From Sutcliffiella tianshenii (GTDB lineage: Bacteria; Bacillota; Bacilli; Bacillales; Bacillaceae_I), in the NCBI RefSeq assembly GCF_016908565.1, contig NZ_JAFBED010000003.1:186001-250000 (forward strand): a stretch of 64,000 nucleotides of DNA. Direction: 5' to 3'. A program made the translations under genes and the position numbers. Below the pieces are notes generated by a model. It was not told where the DNA came from and ran no database searches. It saw only the letters and a list, made by a program, of their open reading frames with translations. Below are positions 17,315 to 25,412 of this stretch, one piece after another (position 1 is the first letter of the stretch; each line of letters starts with the position of its first letter).

Positions 17315-17647
17315 CTATTTCAAAATCCGGTTATAAAACTTCGGGGTTATTGGTCTCACTATCAGGTACATTACTATCAAAAAGATAATTGCAATCCCAC
17401 CAAAAAGGGCAAAAACTTTAAATACACGAGTATAATCTCTGATTACTTCAGGAACAAAATAAGCTAGTAGCATACAAGATAGAAAAGCGAATACAGAAAT
17501 GGGAAACATTCTTAGACAATTATCCACAACTCCCTTTTTATCCATAAAACGTTCCGAAACAGCAAGCAATCTATCTATGAGTATAAGATAAAGAAGTCCC
17601 AGAACCGCACCGAATATGATTGTCACACCAATACTCCTCCATTCCAT
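17315..17647 (-). CDS. Hypothetical membrane protein, ~110 aa
   Basis: Three predicted membrane helices (IGVTIIFGAVLGLLYLILI; FPISVFAFLSCMLLAYFV; VFALFGGIAIIFLIVMYLIV) separated by short charged loops; unrecognised. The start is uncertain: ATG 17647 is used, but neither it nor a TTG 18 nt upstream has a good ribosome binding site. The 3' end abuts the 53-bp array. Confidence 0.5.
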   Translation of the reverse strand: MEWRSIGVTIIFGAVLGLLYLILIDRLLAVSERFMDKKGVVDNCLRMFPISVFAFLSCMLLAYFVPEVIRDYTRVFKVFALFGGIAIIFLIVMYLIVRPITPKFYNRILK

Positions 17648-17707
17648 TTTTGAATATTCTACCAATTTATATTTTAATGGGTTTAGTAAACTTTGTATAT
17701 AAAAAAA

Positions 17708-17730
17708 GAACCCGAAGTCTTTTCAGGTTC
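17708..17730 (-). terminator. Terminator of the gene at 17756-18109
   Basis: GAACC/GGTTC stem followed on the minus strand by TTTTTTT. Confidence 0.7.
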
Positions 17731-17755
17731 CTGCCAATTTATATAAATGTATTCC

Positions 17756-18109
17756 TTAATAATAGGGATAGTAAGGATACTGATAATATGAATACGGAGA
17801 GATATAAGGTAATAGTGCTAAAGCTGCTATCGTAGCTATTGGAAAAGTACGACGTCGAAAACGTCGGAAACGTCTTCTAGGACGACCATAAGCACCAAAT
17901 TCCCGACTGTCCATTTGATTTCCACTTTCTTGTTCAACCACATCCTCGCCAACCAACATGGAGATACTATCACTATCTACTTTTTCAATGACTCCATCCA
18001 TTGAACTTCCATCTATCATCGTCATCGTAACAAGATAATACATGTGTTGTCTGCATTTTTCCTGTAAATTCCTGAATTGATAATTATAATTATGACTTTC
18101 CAAACTCAT
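17756..18109 (-). CDS. Small Sm-like/Arg-Tyr-rich protein, possible spore-coat type, 117 aa
   Basis: Residues ~20-60 (YYLVTMTMIDGSSMDGVIEKV, then DSISMLVGEDVVE) have the alternating strand pattern of an Sm-like beta barrel. A short Arg cluster (PRRRFRRFRRR) follows, then a hydrophobic stretch (TIAALALLPYI) and a tyrosine-rich tail (YSYYQYPYYPYY). Tyr-rich tails are typical of coat or crust proteins that are cross-linked. The ATG at 18109 has AAAGGAG upstream; a longer frame upstream crosses another terminator and is rejected. The coat role is inference; a Tgl transglutaminase gene is present at 39968. Confidence 0.65.
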   Translation of the reverse strand: MSLESHNYNYQFRNLQEKCRQHMYYLVTMTMIDGSSMDGVIEKVDSDSISMLVGEDVVEQESGNQMDSREFGAYGRPRRRFRRFRRRTFPIATIAALALLPYISPYSYYQYPYYPYY

Positions 18110-18172
18110 TTTGAACTCATCTCCTTTCAGCTCATGATATTCACCCAGGAGAAGAACGTTACATATTAAAAA

Positions 18173-18196
18173 AGAACCTAGGAATCCCCAGGTTCT
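18173..18196 (-). terminator. Terminator of the SE1561-family gene
   Basis: AGAACCT...AGGTTCT followed on the minus strand by TTTTTAATATG. Confidence 0.7.
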
Positions 18197-18228
18197 TTCA
18201 TTCATATATTCTGGACAGGTAATATCTA

Positions 18229-18411
18229 TTACCAATCCTTCTTAAACTGATTATATTTACCTTCCAAGTCATCAAGCATCTGGATCAAGCGGTCGATGTC
18301 CTCTAGGTCTGTTGATTCTGGATCCAGGGAATCCACTACCTCCAAGAACATGTTCAAGCGGTTTTTCAGGTAATCTACTTGTGAATCCTTATTCTCTGTT
18401 GCTTTACCCAT
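18229..18411 (-). CDS. SE1561 family protein, 60 aa
   Basis: A 60-residue soluble helical protein; the core SQVDYLKNRLNMFLEVVD and STDLEDIDRLIQMLDDLE matches the SE1561 family of small, conserved Firmicute proteins of unknown role as I remember it. The protein is acidic with two predicted helices. GAGG lies 5 nt before the ATG. It is divergent from yfkAB. Confidence 0.75.
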   Translation of the reverse strand: MGKATENKDSQVDYLKNRLNMFLEVVDSLDPESTDLEDIDRLIQMLDDLEGKYNQFKKDW

Positions 18412-18561
18412 TATTTCCTCACCTTTCCTTATTTCCTCAAAGTTTTGATTCTATCGTACCTTACTCCATGCATACATTCAACCAAATATGAATTTTCCAA
18501 GCTCTCCGCCCCGAAATCGTGATACAATGTTGGGTAGGTTTTTATGGAAAGAGGAGTAAAG

Positions 18562-19686
18562 ATGAAAACAACAACCTTAATGCCAATTACGCCTTCCTAT
18601 GACCCATGGGAAGCTTATTTAGATGTTCAAGAATATGGCCAGATGGACCTGACGAATGTGGAGTTCACCACAACCACGCTCTGCAATATGCGCTGCGAGC
18701 ACTGTGCAGTCGGATATACGCTCCAGCCAAAGGATCCGCAGGCCCTTCCTTTGGACTTGCTTTTGCAGCGCTTGGAGGAGATTCCACGTCTGCGTTCGAT
18801 CAGCATCACCGGCGGCGAGCCGATGATGTCGTTGAAATCGGTCAATGAATATGTGGTGCCTTTACTTAAGTATGCCCACGAACGGGGAGTTCGTACACAG
18901 ATCAATTCGAATTTGACGCTTGATTTGGCACGATATGAAAAGATCATCCCTTACTTGGACGTATTGCATATCTCGCATAACTGGGGCACGATGGACGATT
19001 TCGTCGAAGGCGGCTTCGCCATGATGGAACGCAAACCGACCTATGCGCAGCGTGCGAAGTATTTTGAAAGAATGATCGAGAACTCGAAGGCGATTACGAA
19101 GGCTGGCGTCATTGTTTCGGCGGAAACGATGCTGAATAAGCGTACCTTGCCTCACATCGAGCATATCCATAAACAGATTGTCGAGGAGATGAACTGCCAG
19201 AGACATGAGGTGCACCCTATGTACCCTAGTGATTTCGCCAGCGGCATGGAAGTGCTCACGCTGGATGAAATGCGTTCTGCCATTCACCGCCTGCTTGATA
19301 TGCGCGACGAAAATGTGTGGATGCTGTTTGGTACGCTGCCATTCTATCCGTGCAGCGACAACCCGGAAGACCTTTCTCTGTTGAAGAGGGTTTATGAAGC
19401 GAAGAACGTGACGATGCGAAATGATCCGGATGGCCGCTCCCGTCTGAATGTGAACATTTTTAACGGAGACATCATCGTGACGGACTTTGGCGACACGCCG
19501 CCGCTTGGCAATATCCAGACCACCGATCTTCCATCAGCATATGCAAAATGGAAAGAGACCTCGATTGCAAAGGAATTGGATTGTCACTGTCCGGCTGTTG
19601 CATGCTTGGGTCCGAATATTCTCGTGAAGAATGCCTACTATCCGAAAATGGATTTTACGGTAAGAGAAACGAAGTTGGCAAAATAG
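18562..19686 (+). CDS. yfkAB: Radical SAM protein YfkAB (CxCxxxxC type)
   Basis: This 374-residue radical SAM enzyme has the cluster motif CNMRCEHC (CxxxCxxC) at about residues 42-49, the SAM-binding ITGGEPMMS strand at ~83-91, and near the C-terminus the extra motif CHCPAVAC (CxCxxxxC) that defines the YfkAB family and probably holds an auxiliary cluster. The substrate is not known. GAGGAG lies 5 nt before ATG 18562; an ATG 18 nt upstream has no binding site. In B. subtilis the orthologous region is two entries (yfkA, yfkB) beside yfkD and yfkE, as here. A terminator follows. Confidence 0.9.
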   Translation: MKTTTLMPITPSYDPWEAYLDVQEYGQMDLTNVEFTTTTLCNMRCEHCAVGYTLQPKDPQALPLDLLLQRLEEIPRLRSISITGGEPMMSLKSVNEYVVPLLKYAHERGVRTQINSNLTLDLARYEKIIPYLDVLHISHNWGTMDDFVEGGFAMMERKPTYAQRAKYFERMIENSKAITKAGVIVSAETMLNKRTLPHIEHIHKQIVEEMNCQRHEVHPMYPSDFASGMEVLTLDEMRSAIHRLLDMRDENVWMLFGTLPFYPCSDNPEDLSLLKRVYEAKNVTMRNDPDGRSRLNVNIFNGDIIVTDFGDTPPLGNIQTTDLPSAYAKWKETSIAKELDCHCPAVACLGPNILVKNAYYPKMDFTVRETKLAK

Positions 19687-19690
19687 ACAT

Positions 19691-19725
19691 TAAAAAACTT
19701 GGGGAGTATACCTCAAGTTTTTTTG
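19691..19725 (+). terminator. Terminator of yfkAB
   Basis: AAAAAACTTG...CAAGTTTTTTT hairpin just after the stop codon. Confidence 0.75.
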
Positions 19726-19796
19726 TTGGTGTATAGGGAATCTAGTCGGGGAGAAAACTAGTGTTTAAGAAATTGGCATCATAAAGGTGGGATTGA

Positions 19797-20285
19797 ATGC
19801 TAAACAAGATTGTTCTTTGGGTTGTACTTATTGCTCCATGGTTCACCTTGTTTTTTTTGAAAAAAGATGAAATCAAACGCTATATGCCAGCTGCAATTTC
19901 CGCATCATTCCTCATGACCATTTATAACATCTTCGCGTATAATCAAGCTCATTGGGAACTCAAGGATTCCATCCTACCTTGGTTGGATCCGCTGTTTGTT
20001 TCTGGCGTTTTTGGAGCCTTTCCTGTTATCGCATTATGGGTTTTTCATTTTACTTACGGTAGGTTTGGCTCTTATCTGCTAACCAATATTGTTATCGATT
20101 TCATGTTTGCCGTCTTTCCTATTCACTACGTGTTTCAGGAGATACTAGGGATATACAAACTGATCAACATCTCTGCATTGGAACGGTTTTTCCTCTTTGT
20201 CATATTCTCTGTTGTGCTATATGGATTCTACAAATGGCAGGAAGGGATATTCAGACAGAATGTTGATCCTGGACGAAATAAATAG
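19797..20285 (+). CDS. Hypothetical membrane protein, 162 aa
   Basis: Five hydrophobic segments are visible: 3-22, 32-48, 64-85, 94-112 and 128-146, with basic loops and a soluble C-terminal tail. The family is unknown to me. GGTGGG lies 5 nt before the ATG, and the gene has its own terminator, so it is probably monocistronic. Confidence 0.7.
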   Translation: MLNKIVLWVVLIAPWFTLFFLKKDEIKRYMPAAISASFLMTIYNIFAYNQAHWELKDSILPWLDPLFVSGVFGAFPVIALWVFHFTYGRFGSYLLTNIVIDFMFAVFPIHYVFQEILGIYKLINISALERFFLFVIFSVVLYGFYKWQEGIFRQNVDPGRNK

Positions 20286-20319
20286 GAGCCTTGAGAGGGA
20301 AATCTCTCTTGGCTCCATT
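20283..20319 (+). terminator. Strong terminator after the 162-aa membrane protein gene
   Basis: GGAGCC-TT-GAGAG pairs with CTCTC-TT-GGCTCC and is followed by ATTTTT. Confidence 0.85.
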
Positions 20320-20320
20320 T

Positions 20321-20704
20321 TTAATTGGATTTTGCTTGAGCTTCGTAATAGACGTCCGGGTTGTTGATTCCATTCTCTATATAGAACTTTGCCGTCGTTC
20401 TAATTACTTCTATGTAGTCTTCTTCTTTCATATTGTCCGTTAAGTGTATAAGGTCTTGAATGCTTCCTTTTACTTTGACTGTGTCAGCTGCCACATCCAC
20501 GTATACCAGCATATAGACCTTCCCTTGATAGGAGACCCTTCCTGTTACATGTCCTTTTTCCAGATCAATGCTCAAGTACTCTGTATGAATTCCCGTTGAT
20601 TTATAAATGGTACGACCCACACTTGACTTCGCATTCCGCTTGGCCAGCCAATACAACACAACAGCAAGTAAAACCAATAAAAAATAGATATAATGTACCC
20701 CCAC
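20321..20704 (-). CDS. Hypothetical single-pass membrane protein, 127 aa
   Basis: One N-terminal membrane helix (IYFLLVLLAVVLYWLA) is followed by a ~100-residue soluble domain with beta-rich pattern (TEYLSIDLEKGHVTGRVSY, KVYMLVYVDVAADTVKVKG). I do not recognise the family. The start is a GTG with AGGTGG 7 nt upstream. The protein probably faces the cytosol or the outer surface with a small anchored domain; nothing further can be inferred. Confidence 0.65.
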   Translation of the reverse strand: MGVHYIYFLLVLLAVVLYWLAKRNAKSSVGRTIYKSTGIHTEYLSIDLEKGHVTGRVSYQGKVYMLVYVDVAADTVKVKGSIQDLIHLTDNMKEEDYIEVIRTTAKFYIENGINNPDVYYEAQAKSN

Positions 20705-20814
20705 CTTGAATCCACCTACCCCCAGAAAAAACTAGCACTACTAGTTATTTCGGCATAAATCTATTTAGGTGAACATACCTAGAGGTTTTTTATACAAATT
20801 TTAAGGGCCTTTTT

Positions 20815-20909
20815 AAGGTGCCTGACCCCTGCCACATTAACGTACTAACGCAAAGGGTGCCTGCCCCCTTCCGCATTAACGCACTAACGCAGAGGGGGTC
20901 AGGCACCTT
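20815..20909. repeat. GGTGCCTGACCCC-type palindromic repeat element
   Basis: AAGGTGCCTGACCCC at 20815-20829 is the inverted complement of GGGGTCAGGCACCTT at 20895-20909. Between them the 39-bp segment 20817-20855 is repeated at 20856-20894 with a few changes. Palindromes with this GGTGCCTGACCCC core are dispersed in many Bacillaceae genomes. It starts right after the yfkD stop codon (20914, minus strand) and can serve as its terminator. Confidence 0.75.
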
Positions 20910-20913
20910 TTTA

Positions 20914-21726
20914 TCATCGTGGTCGATCGGATGCCGCAAAGATGAAGGATACGTGGTCCTGCACTGGGATCCATGCGCCGATTCCTTGGGAGGTTACGTT
21001 TTTGACGACGATTTTCATTTGTTTGCCTTTAAGGACGAGGTACACTTCTCCGTAGGTGATTTTTCCTTTTTCGTTGACTGCCGGAGAGAAGGCATATAGG
21101 TATCCGAGCTTTTTGACCGGTATGTTGTAGATCTGATCCTTTTTGGTCCCTGCGCCGATAATCGTTTGGAAGGATAGAGGCAACTTCGTTTTTTGCATCG
21201 CCTTCAGCATCATCATCTGTTTTACTTCCTCGGAGCTTGCGACCTTGGAGGTCAGTCCGCCTTTTACATTTTTCTGTGCATCCTGACGATAATAGATCTG
21301 CTGAGGGATATTCCCTCCGCGGTTGTCCGCATAGTTGGTATTGATTTTCTGGTATTCCCAATTCACACTTGTTTCATTGGACTCATAGTATAGCGGCCAT
21401 TGTCCGAGATAGATGGTCGCACGATATCCGATTGCAACAGGAGATGGGTTGATGCTGGACTCGTTCATGATTTTGATCAGGTTCGGATTTTCAATTTTCA
21501 CATTGGAAGAATCAATTAGTTCTTGCGTCAATTCGCTTGGTTGCAGATACGGAACATCTTCTGCAGGATTTGGGTACGTATTATCCTTTGATATGTCCAA
21601 AACGGAATTCGGTACCACAATTGCCTTATCATCTTTCTTCCCCTTCGCCGCCTGCTCCGCATGGGCACCGGTGGTTACAAGGCCAAAAGAAAGAAACAGA
21701 AGAAAAAATAGTTGAAGAATTCGCAT
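20914..21726 (-). CDS. yfkD: YfkD family exported protein
   Basis: This 270-residue protein has a clear signal peptide (LFFLLFLSFGLVTTGAHAEQ, cleavage probably after AHA). The body (VPNSVLDISKDNTYPNPAEDVPYLQP..., ending IPVQDHVSFIFAASDRPR) matches my memory of the YfkD-like family, a conserved extracytoplasmic protein of Bacillaceae of unknown role. Synteny supports this: in B. subtilis yfkD lies next to yfkE (Ca2+/H+ exchanger) and near yfkAB, as here. The upstream 350 bp carry a 21-bp repeat array. Confidence 0.85.
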   Translation of the reverse strand: MRILQLFFLLFLSFGLVTTGAHAEQAAKGKKDDKAIVVPNSVLDISKDNTYPNPAEDVPYLQPSELTQELIDSSNVKIENPNLIKIMNESSINPSPVAIGYRATIYLGQWPLYYESNETSVNWEYQKINTNYADNRGGNIPQQIYYRQDAQKNVKGGLTSKVASSEEVKQMMMLKAMQKTKLPLSFQTIIGAGTKKDQIYNIPVKKLGYLYAFSPAVNEKGKITYGEVYLVLKGKQMKIVVKNVTSQGIGAWIPVQDHVSFIFAASDRPR

Positions 21727-21906
21727 GATGTCTTACTCCCTTCAGTCACTAAAATAATCTTTGTACTGTTATCATTTTCGAACCCTTTTGAGATTATCCA
21801 CGCTTAGGGATATTTTTTAGAAAAAGAGGGGGAATTTCACATTTTAGCGTCTTAATTTAGTGGTGCCCTTTGATGTTATATACTTTTTGGAACTTAATTT
21901 AATGGA

Positions 21907-22032
21907 TATCTTCACATAACTCGGTTTTATTCTCACGTAACTCCTGTAATTCTTCACGTTGTGCTTTTTTATTCTCACGTAACTCGCACCTATTCTCACA
22001 TAACTCTTCATTAACCTCACGCTTTCAATTTC
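21907..22032. repeat. 21-bp-period degenerate tandem array (6 units), second locus
   Basis: Units start at 21907, 21928, 21949, 21970, 21991 and 22012, all exactly 21 bp. Core TATTCTCACGTAACTC: variants TATCTTCACATAACTC, TATTCTCACGTAACTC (twice), ATTCTTCACGTTGTGC, TATTCTCACATAACTC, TAACCTCACGCTTTCA. It lies between the terminator of the YczE-like gene and the yfkD promoter region. A minus-strand frame through it gives a SYVRI-type heptad protein and is not a gene. Confidence 0.8.
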
Positions 22033-22060
22033 AGTTCCAAGGTTCTCCCAAGTAAAGAAC

Positions 22061-22092
22061 AAAAAAACACGAAAGCTCATCAGCTCTCGTGT
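22061..22092 (-). terminator. Terminator of the YczE-like gene
   Basis: ACACGA-GAGCT / AGCTTTCGTGT stem overlapping the gene's last codons, followed on the minus strand by TTTTTTTG. Confidence 0.85.
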
Positions 22093-22733
22093 CGCAGTTT
22101 TTTATACACTCTTTCCACACTAGGGAAGAACACTTGGATCATGGGTCCGATACCGAATGTGATGATCAGCGTACCAATTCCAATTGGGCCTTTGAAGATA
22201 AAAGCAAAGATCAATGCCAAGATTTCACCGATTGTTTTTGCAGTCATCAGCTTGATGTGAAAGCGCTCCTGCAGCGATACCATCAGATTATCAATCGGCA
22301 CGAGCGGGAATTTAGCTTGCAGATAGATGGCTATTCCTAAAGATAAAGCCACAACCCCACCCAATAAAGCGATGAATCGAACAATCATATCTACCGGCAG
22401 CCAAGCCTTAAGTAAAAAGAGAAGCACAAAGTCGATGAATGTTCCAACGAGAAATATCGTAATGACCGCCAAATAATCAGGTTTTTTCTTACCAAGAAAG
22501 GCGTTCACGATGATCAGAATGATTCCGACGATAAATACCCAGCTTCCTACTGTCAATCCGATTGTCTCGGATAATCCAACGTTCAGGGCGTCCCAAGCTC
22601 CCGCTCCAAGATTTGATTTTATGGTTAAACTTACACCAAAGGAAAGGATAAATAATCCAATTAAATAAAATAATACCCGAGTAATCAAACCAATGTCTCC
22701 TTCATAATAAAAACTTGTCCTTGCTCTTACCAT
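22080..22733 (-). CDS. YczE/YyaS/YitT family membrane protein
   Basis: This 217-residue protein has five or six membrane helices and the family pattern FYLIGLFILSFGVSLTIKS, NLGAGAWDALNVGLSE and VPIDNLMVSLQERF. Members of this family are conserved in Bacillaceae; B. subtilis YczE is needed for surfactin production by an unknown mechanism, and transport or sensing has been suggested. It is monocistronic with a terminator overlapping its 3' end. Confidence 0.8.
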   Translation of the reverse strand: MVRARTSFYYEGDIGLITRVLFYLIGLFILSFGVSLTIKSNLGAGAWDALNVGLSETIGLTVGSWVFIVGIILIIVNAFLGKKKPDYLAVITIFLVGTFIDFVLLFLLKAWLPVDMIVRFIALLGGVVALSLGIAIYLQAKFPLVPIDNLMVSLQERFHIKLMTAKTIGEILALIFAFIFKGPIGIGTLIITFGIGPMIQVFFPSVERVYKKLRHES

Positions 22734-22791
22734 TGTAATCCAAGAACCCGTTAAATATGAAAAAGAAAAAAAGATAAAATAAATCAGAATA

Positions 22792-22820
22792 TTTACAACA
22801 TTCCGCTTATATAGTATACT
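22792..22820 (+). promoter_or_regulatory. Consensus-like SigA promoter of the candidate ncRNA
   Basis: -35 TTTACA (22792-22797), a 17-bp spacer, and -10 TATACT (22815-22820). No plus-strand coding gene follows for 1.4 kb. The expected transcription start is about 22827. Confidence 0.7.
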
Positions 22821-22826
22821 AACCCT

Positions 22827-23012
22827 ATAATGAAGGAGGGAATAAAAGCCCCTACATCCAAGAGTGAAGGAGGGATCTCCCCCTACTTACAAAGCTTTTC
22901 ATTCCTTAGTTTATTATGTTTTACCTCCTAAAAATCGTACTTAGAATGGTTTTTGTTTGTCCTACATGTCAAAGACTCTGTGCAGAGCCTACCAGCACAG
23001 AGTCTTTTTTTT
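22827..23012 (+). ncRNA. Candidate independent small RNA with three C-rich segments
   Basis: A SigA-type promoter and a strong plus-oriented terminator frame a ~186-nt transcript in the gap between two minus-strand genes. The transcript has three C-rich, probably unpaired segments: AGCCCCTACATCC (~22848), TCTCCCCCTACTTAC (~22876) and TTTACCTCCTAAA (~22921). The last is complementary to a Shine-Dalgarno sequence. C-rich loops of this type are how Gram-positive sRNAs such as FsrA and RsaE/RoxS bind mRNAs; I cannot match it to either. A 33-codon frame inside begins at ATG 22829 but has no ribosome binding site. The sequence shows only the signals; expression is inferred. Confidence 0.5.
22973..23012 (+). 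terminator. Terminator of the candidate small RNA
   Basis: AGACTCTGTGC (22973-22983) pairs with GCACAGAGTCT and is followed by eight T on the plus strand. The T-run is on the plus strand only, so it is oriented to end plus-strand transcription, not that of the neighbouring exchanger gene. Confidence 0.85.
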
Positions 23013-23020
23013 GTACATTT

Positions 23021-24079
23021 TTATAGAAAGAAGAATCCAATCCCCATAATCAAGTACGCCGCCAGGATGGTCGCACCCTCAAACCAGTTCGTCTCTCCGT
23101 CATTTGATATGACGATGGCAAGCAACACCGCAGTGACCATGGCAATGAGTTCCGGCAAAGTAAACACCAAAGGCATTTGTGTTTCAAAAAAGATGGATGC
23201 CAATACTAGGACAGGTGCAACAAACATCGCTATCTGTAATGTGGAGCCAACAGCAATTTCCACTGCTATATCCATTTTATTTTTATAGGCCATGATGATG
23301 GCTGAAGCATGCTCCGCCGCGTTACCGACGATGGCAACGATAATGACCCCGATGAACAGCTCGGACCAGCCGAAAGCTTCTCCCACCTCTTCAAAGGTGT
23401 GGACTAGACTTTCAGAAACATACGCTACAGCAAGGGTGGCAAGCAACAGGATAAGGATTGCTTTTCCTTTCCCCCATTCGGCCACTTCATCTTCATGGCC
23501 GGACCCTTCTGCATGGTCACTCTGATATACCCCACGATGGGTCACCAGTTTAAAGAACAGTGCCGCCAAATACAAGAGAATCAGAATTACCGATATGCCC
23601 ACACTGAAGGTGAAGGTATCCCTGTCCCCCATCTCCTGGGCAAAAACCTCCGGAATAACGAAGGCGACCAGTACAGCAAATACTAGAAGTCCGGAATTAT
23701 GCCTCGCATCAAAAACGTTAAACTTCTGCCGTTTGAATTTTAATCCCCCAACAAAAAAGGACAATCCCATAACAAGAAGCAGGTTCCCAAGGACAGATCC
23801 AGTCAAAGAAGCCAGCACCACTGTGATCAACCCAGCTTTTAAGGCAAAAAAGGCAATGATAAGTTCTACTGCATTCCCAAAAGTCGCATTGATGAGTCCA
23901 CCTATCCTTGGCCCGGTATGGATGGCGATGCTCTCTGTGGCGCGTCCCATATAGCCTGCCAAAGCAACGATGGTCAAGCTGAAGATGATGAACATCATGA
24001 CAACAGGCCAGTGCAGGACATTACCGAGAATACTCATCGGCAGCCCCACTGCAATCATAAGTAAAAATATCTTATACAA
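23021..24079 (-). CDS. cax: Calcium/proton exchanger, CaCA family (YfkE/ChaA)
   Basis: This 352-residue membrane protein has about eleven helices in two halves, each with the alpha-repeat of cation exchangers: GGLINATFGNAVELIIAFFA and GNAAEHASAIIMAYKNKMD followed by VGSTLQIAMFVAPVLV. The acidic loop between halves (HAEGSGHEDE) separates the repeats. The B. subtilis orthologue YfkE (ChaA) exchanges Ca2+ for H+, and its structure is known. It faces the same way as yfkD, with the yczE-like gene and ncRNA inserted between them. Confidence 0.92.
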   Translation of the reverse strand: MYKIFLLMIAVGLPMSILGNVLHWPVVMMFIIFSLTIVALAGYMGRATESIAIHTGPRIGGLINATFGNAVELIIAFFALKAGLITVVLASLTGSVLGNLLLVMGLSFFVGGLKFKRQKFNVFDARHNSGLLVFAVLVAFVIPEVFAQEMGDRDTFTFSVGISVILILLYLAALFFKLVTHRGVYQSDHAEGSGHEDEVAEWGKGKAILILLLATLAVAYVSESLVHTFEEVGEAFGWSELFIGVIIVAIVGNAAEHASAIIMAYKNKMDIAVEIAVGSTLQIAMFVAPVLVLASIFFETQMPLVFTLPELIAMVTAVLLAIVISNDGETNWFEGATILAAYLIMGIGFFFL

Positions 24080-24228
24080 GATCTCACCCTCTTTTTCTGT
24101 TCAGATTCTAATAATATACCCACCTTCCTACTTTTATTGCCCTATTTCAAATACATTCTTGATTAAAAAATATAAAAACATGACACATTAACCATGAGCA
24201 GACGAATGAAGAAAGGTGAGATAGAACC

Positions 24229-24648
24229 ATGAGTGAAAGCTTGAAAAACAAACTAACGAAAATGTTCAGTGACCATAAAGTAGGAACCTTGGCAACCATC
24301 AGGGAAAACCGTCCGTACTCCCGATTCATGATCTTTTTTCATGAGGGCCTGACCCTCTACACCGCGACCAATCAGCACACCCATAAAATCGAGGACATCA
24401 AAGCCAATCCCCATGTGCATATACTGCTCGGGATGGAAAACACAAGCTGGAATGAGCCATACGCGGAAATAGAGGCGGAGGCTATTGTGGAAGAAAGTCA
24501 GGAGTTGAAAAACAAATTTTGGGACGATAAGCTTTCCGAATGGATCAAGAGTCCTGAAGACCCGGAGTATCTCCTGTTAAAGCTCTCGCCAACATCGATT
24601 CGCTATTACGAGAAGGCAGGCAGTGAGGCGGAGATTTGGACGGAATAA
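24229..24648 (+). CDS. Pyridoxamine 5'-phosphate oxidase-like split-barrel protein (general stress 26 type)
   Basis: This 139-residue protein has the PPOX split-barrel pattern: KVGTLATIRENRPYSRFM (strand pair near residue 17-34), LTLYTATNQHTHKIEDIKA, NPHVHILLG. It resembles the general stress protein 26 group (B. subtilis YdaG and relatives), which bind FMN or related cofactors; the reaction is unknown. AAAGGTGAG lies upstream of the ATG. I cannot identify a SigB promoter by eye. A shared terminator separates it from convergent lutC. Confidence 0.85.
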   Translation: MSESLKNKLTKMFSDHKVGTLATIRENRPYSRFMIFFHEGLTLYTATNQHTHKIEDIKANPHVHILLGMENTSWNEPYAEIEAEAIVEESQELKNKFWDDKLSEWIKSPEDPEYLLLKLSPTSIRYYEKAGSEAEIWTE

Positions 24649-24659
24649 GATAACACGAT

Positions 24660-24685
24660 AAGACCTGCTTTTGCGAGCAGGTCTT
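24660..24685. terminator. Bidirectional terminator between the PPOX gene and lutC
   Basis: AAGACCTGCT-TTTGCG-AGCAGGTCTT, perfect 10-bp stem in a gap between convergent genes. Confidence 0.85.
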
Positions 24686-24704
24686 TATATTTCCCTAACA
24701 GTTT

Positions 24705-25412
24705 CTATTTATCTTCCACCACAATATAAGTAGCCTTGATCGGGCCATGCACCCCGACCACCAGATTCATCTCGATATCAGCCGAGTTGCTCGGGCCACT
24801 GATGAAGTTGATGCAGCTTGGGATTTTCTCCCCGTCCGCAACACGGTTATGAATGTCGTGCGCCGCCTGTGTAAACCGGGGGACAATCGAGCTTTTCGGG
24901 ATAATCGCAATGTAGGTGGCAGGCAATAAACTCACCGATCTGCCCTTTCCTGCTCCGCTGAACAATACCACTGTTCCTGATTCGGCGAGCGTCTGGTCGC
25001 TGAAGGTGATGCCGACATTGGAGCGTTCTGCCACTGCAATATTCCCCTTGCCGATTGTCGGGTCCCATACATGAACATCGACCCCATCTGATGCCATTTC
25101 TCCCTTCAAGCCAAACTCCTCAAACCGCGGATCATCCCAAGTGATGACTTGACCGCCACCATAGCCGTCGATCACTTTTTTCAGTGTATCTGGCAAGCCC
25201 GCAACCCCGGTCTTCACGATGTCAGTATGAATATGCGCACACTGCTTCTTCAGCACCTCCACGAGCTCATCCTGCGTGGCGTCCTTCAACACCTTCCACT
25301 GTGGCTGATGCTTCCAGGATGGACGCACCACGCCCTCCTTTCGAACCGGCCTGCCGAGGCTTGTTGAGATGGTCGATAAAAAGGCGTCTCTGTTATGAAT
25401 CGTTCCGTTCAT
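24705..25412 (-). CDS. lutC: Lactate utilization protein C
   Basis: This 235-residue protein is the LUD-domain partner of LutA and LutB in the iron-sulfur complex that oxidises L-lactate to pyruvate. Visible family features are [24 protein letters not shown] (given here as residues ~140-165) and the closing [23 protein letters not shown]. The ATG at 25412 has AAAGGAGG upstream and lies inside the last codons of lutB (20-bp overlap), so translation is coupled. It is the last gene of lutABC. Confidence 0.95.
   Translation of the reverse strand: MNGTIHNRDAFLSTISTSLGRPVRKEGVVRPSWKHQPQWKVLKDATQDELVEVLKKQCAHIHTDIVKTGVAGLPDTLKKVIDGYGGGQVITWDDPRFEEFGLKGEMASDGVDVHVWDPTIGKGNIAVAERSNVGITFSDQTLAESGTVVLFSGAGKGRSVSLLPATYIAIIPKSSIVPRFTQAAHDIHNRVADGEKIPSCINFISGPSNSADIEMNLVVGVHGPIKATYIVVEDK

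Noticed and set aside
17111-17467. Plus-strand open frame through the 17-kb array
   Set aside because: It crosses the repeats and runs antisense into the downstream gene; low-complexity product and no ribosome binding site.
21844-22080. Minus-strand reading frame giving a SYVRI-type heptad-repeat protein
   Set aside because: The frame is produced by the 21-bp period (a multiple of three) through non-coding DNA between a terminator and a promoter region; no ribosome binding site.
22829-22930. 33-codon frame inside the candidate small RNA
   Set aside because: The ATG falls next to the predicted transcription start, leaving no room for a ribosome binding site; kept only as an alternative.
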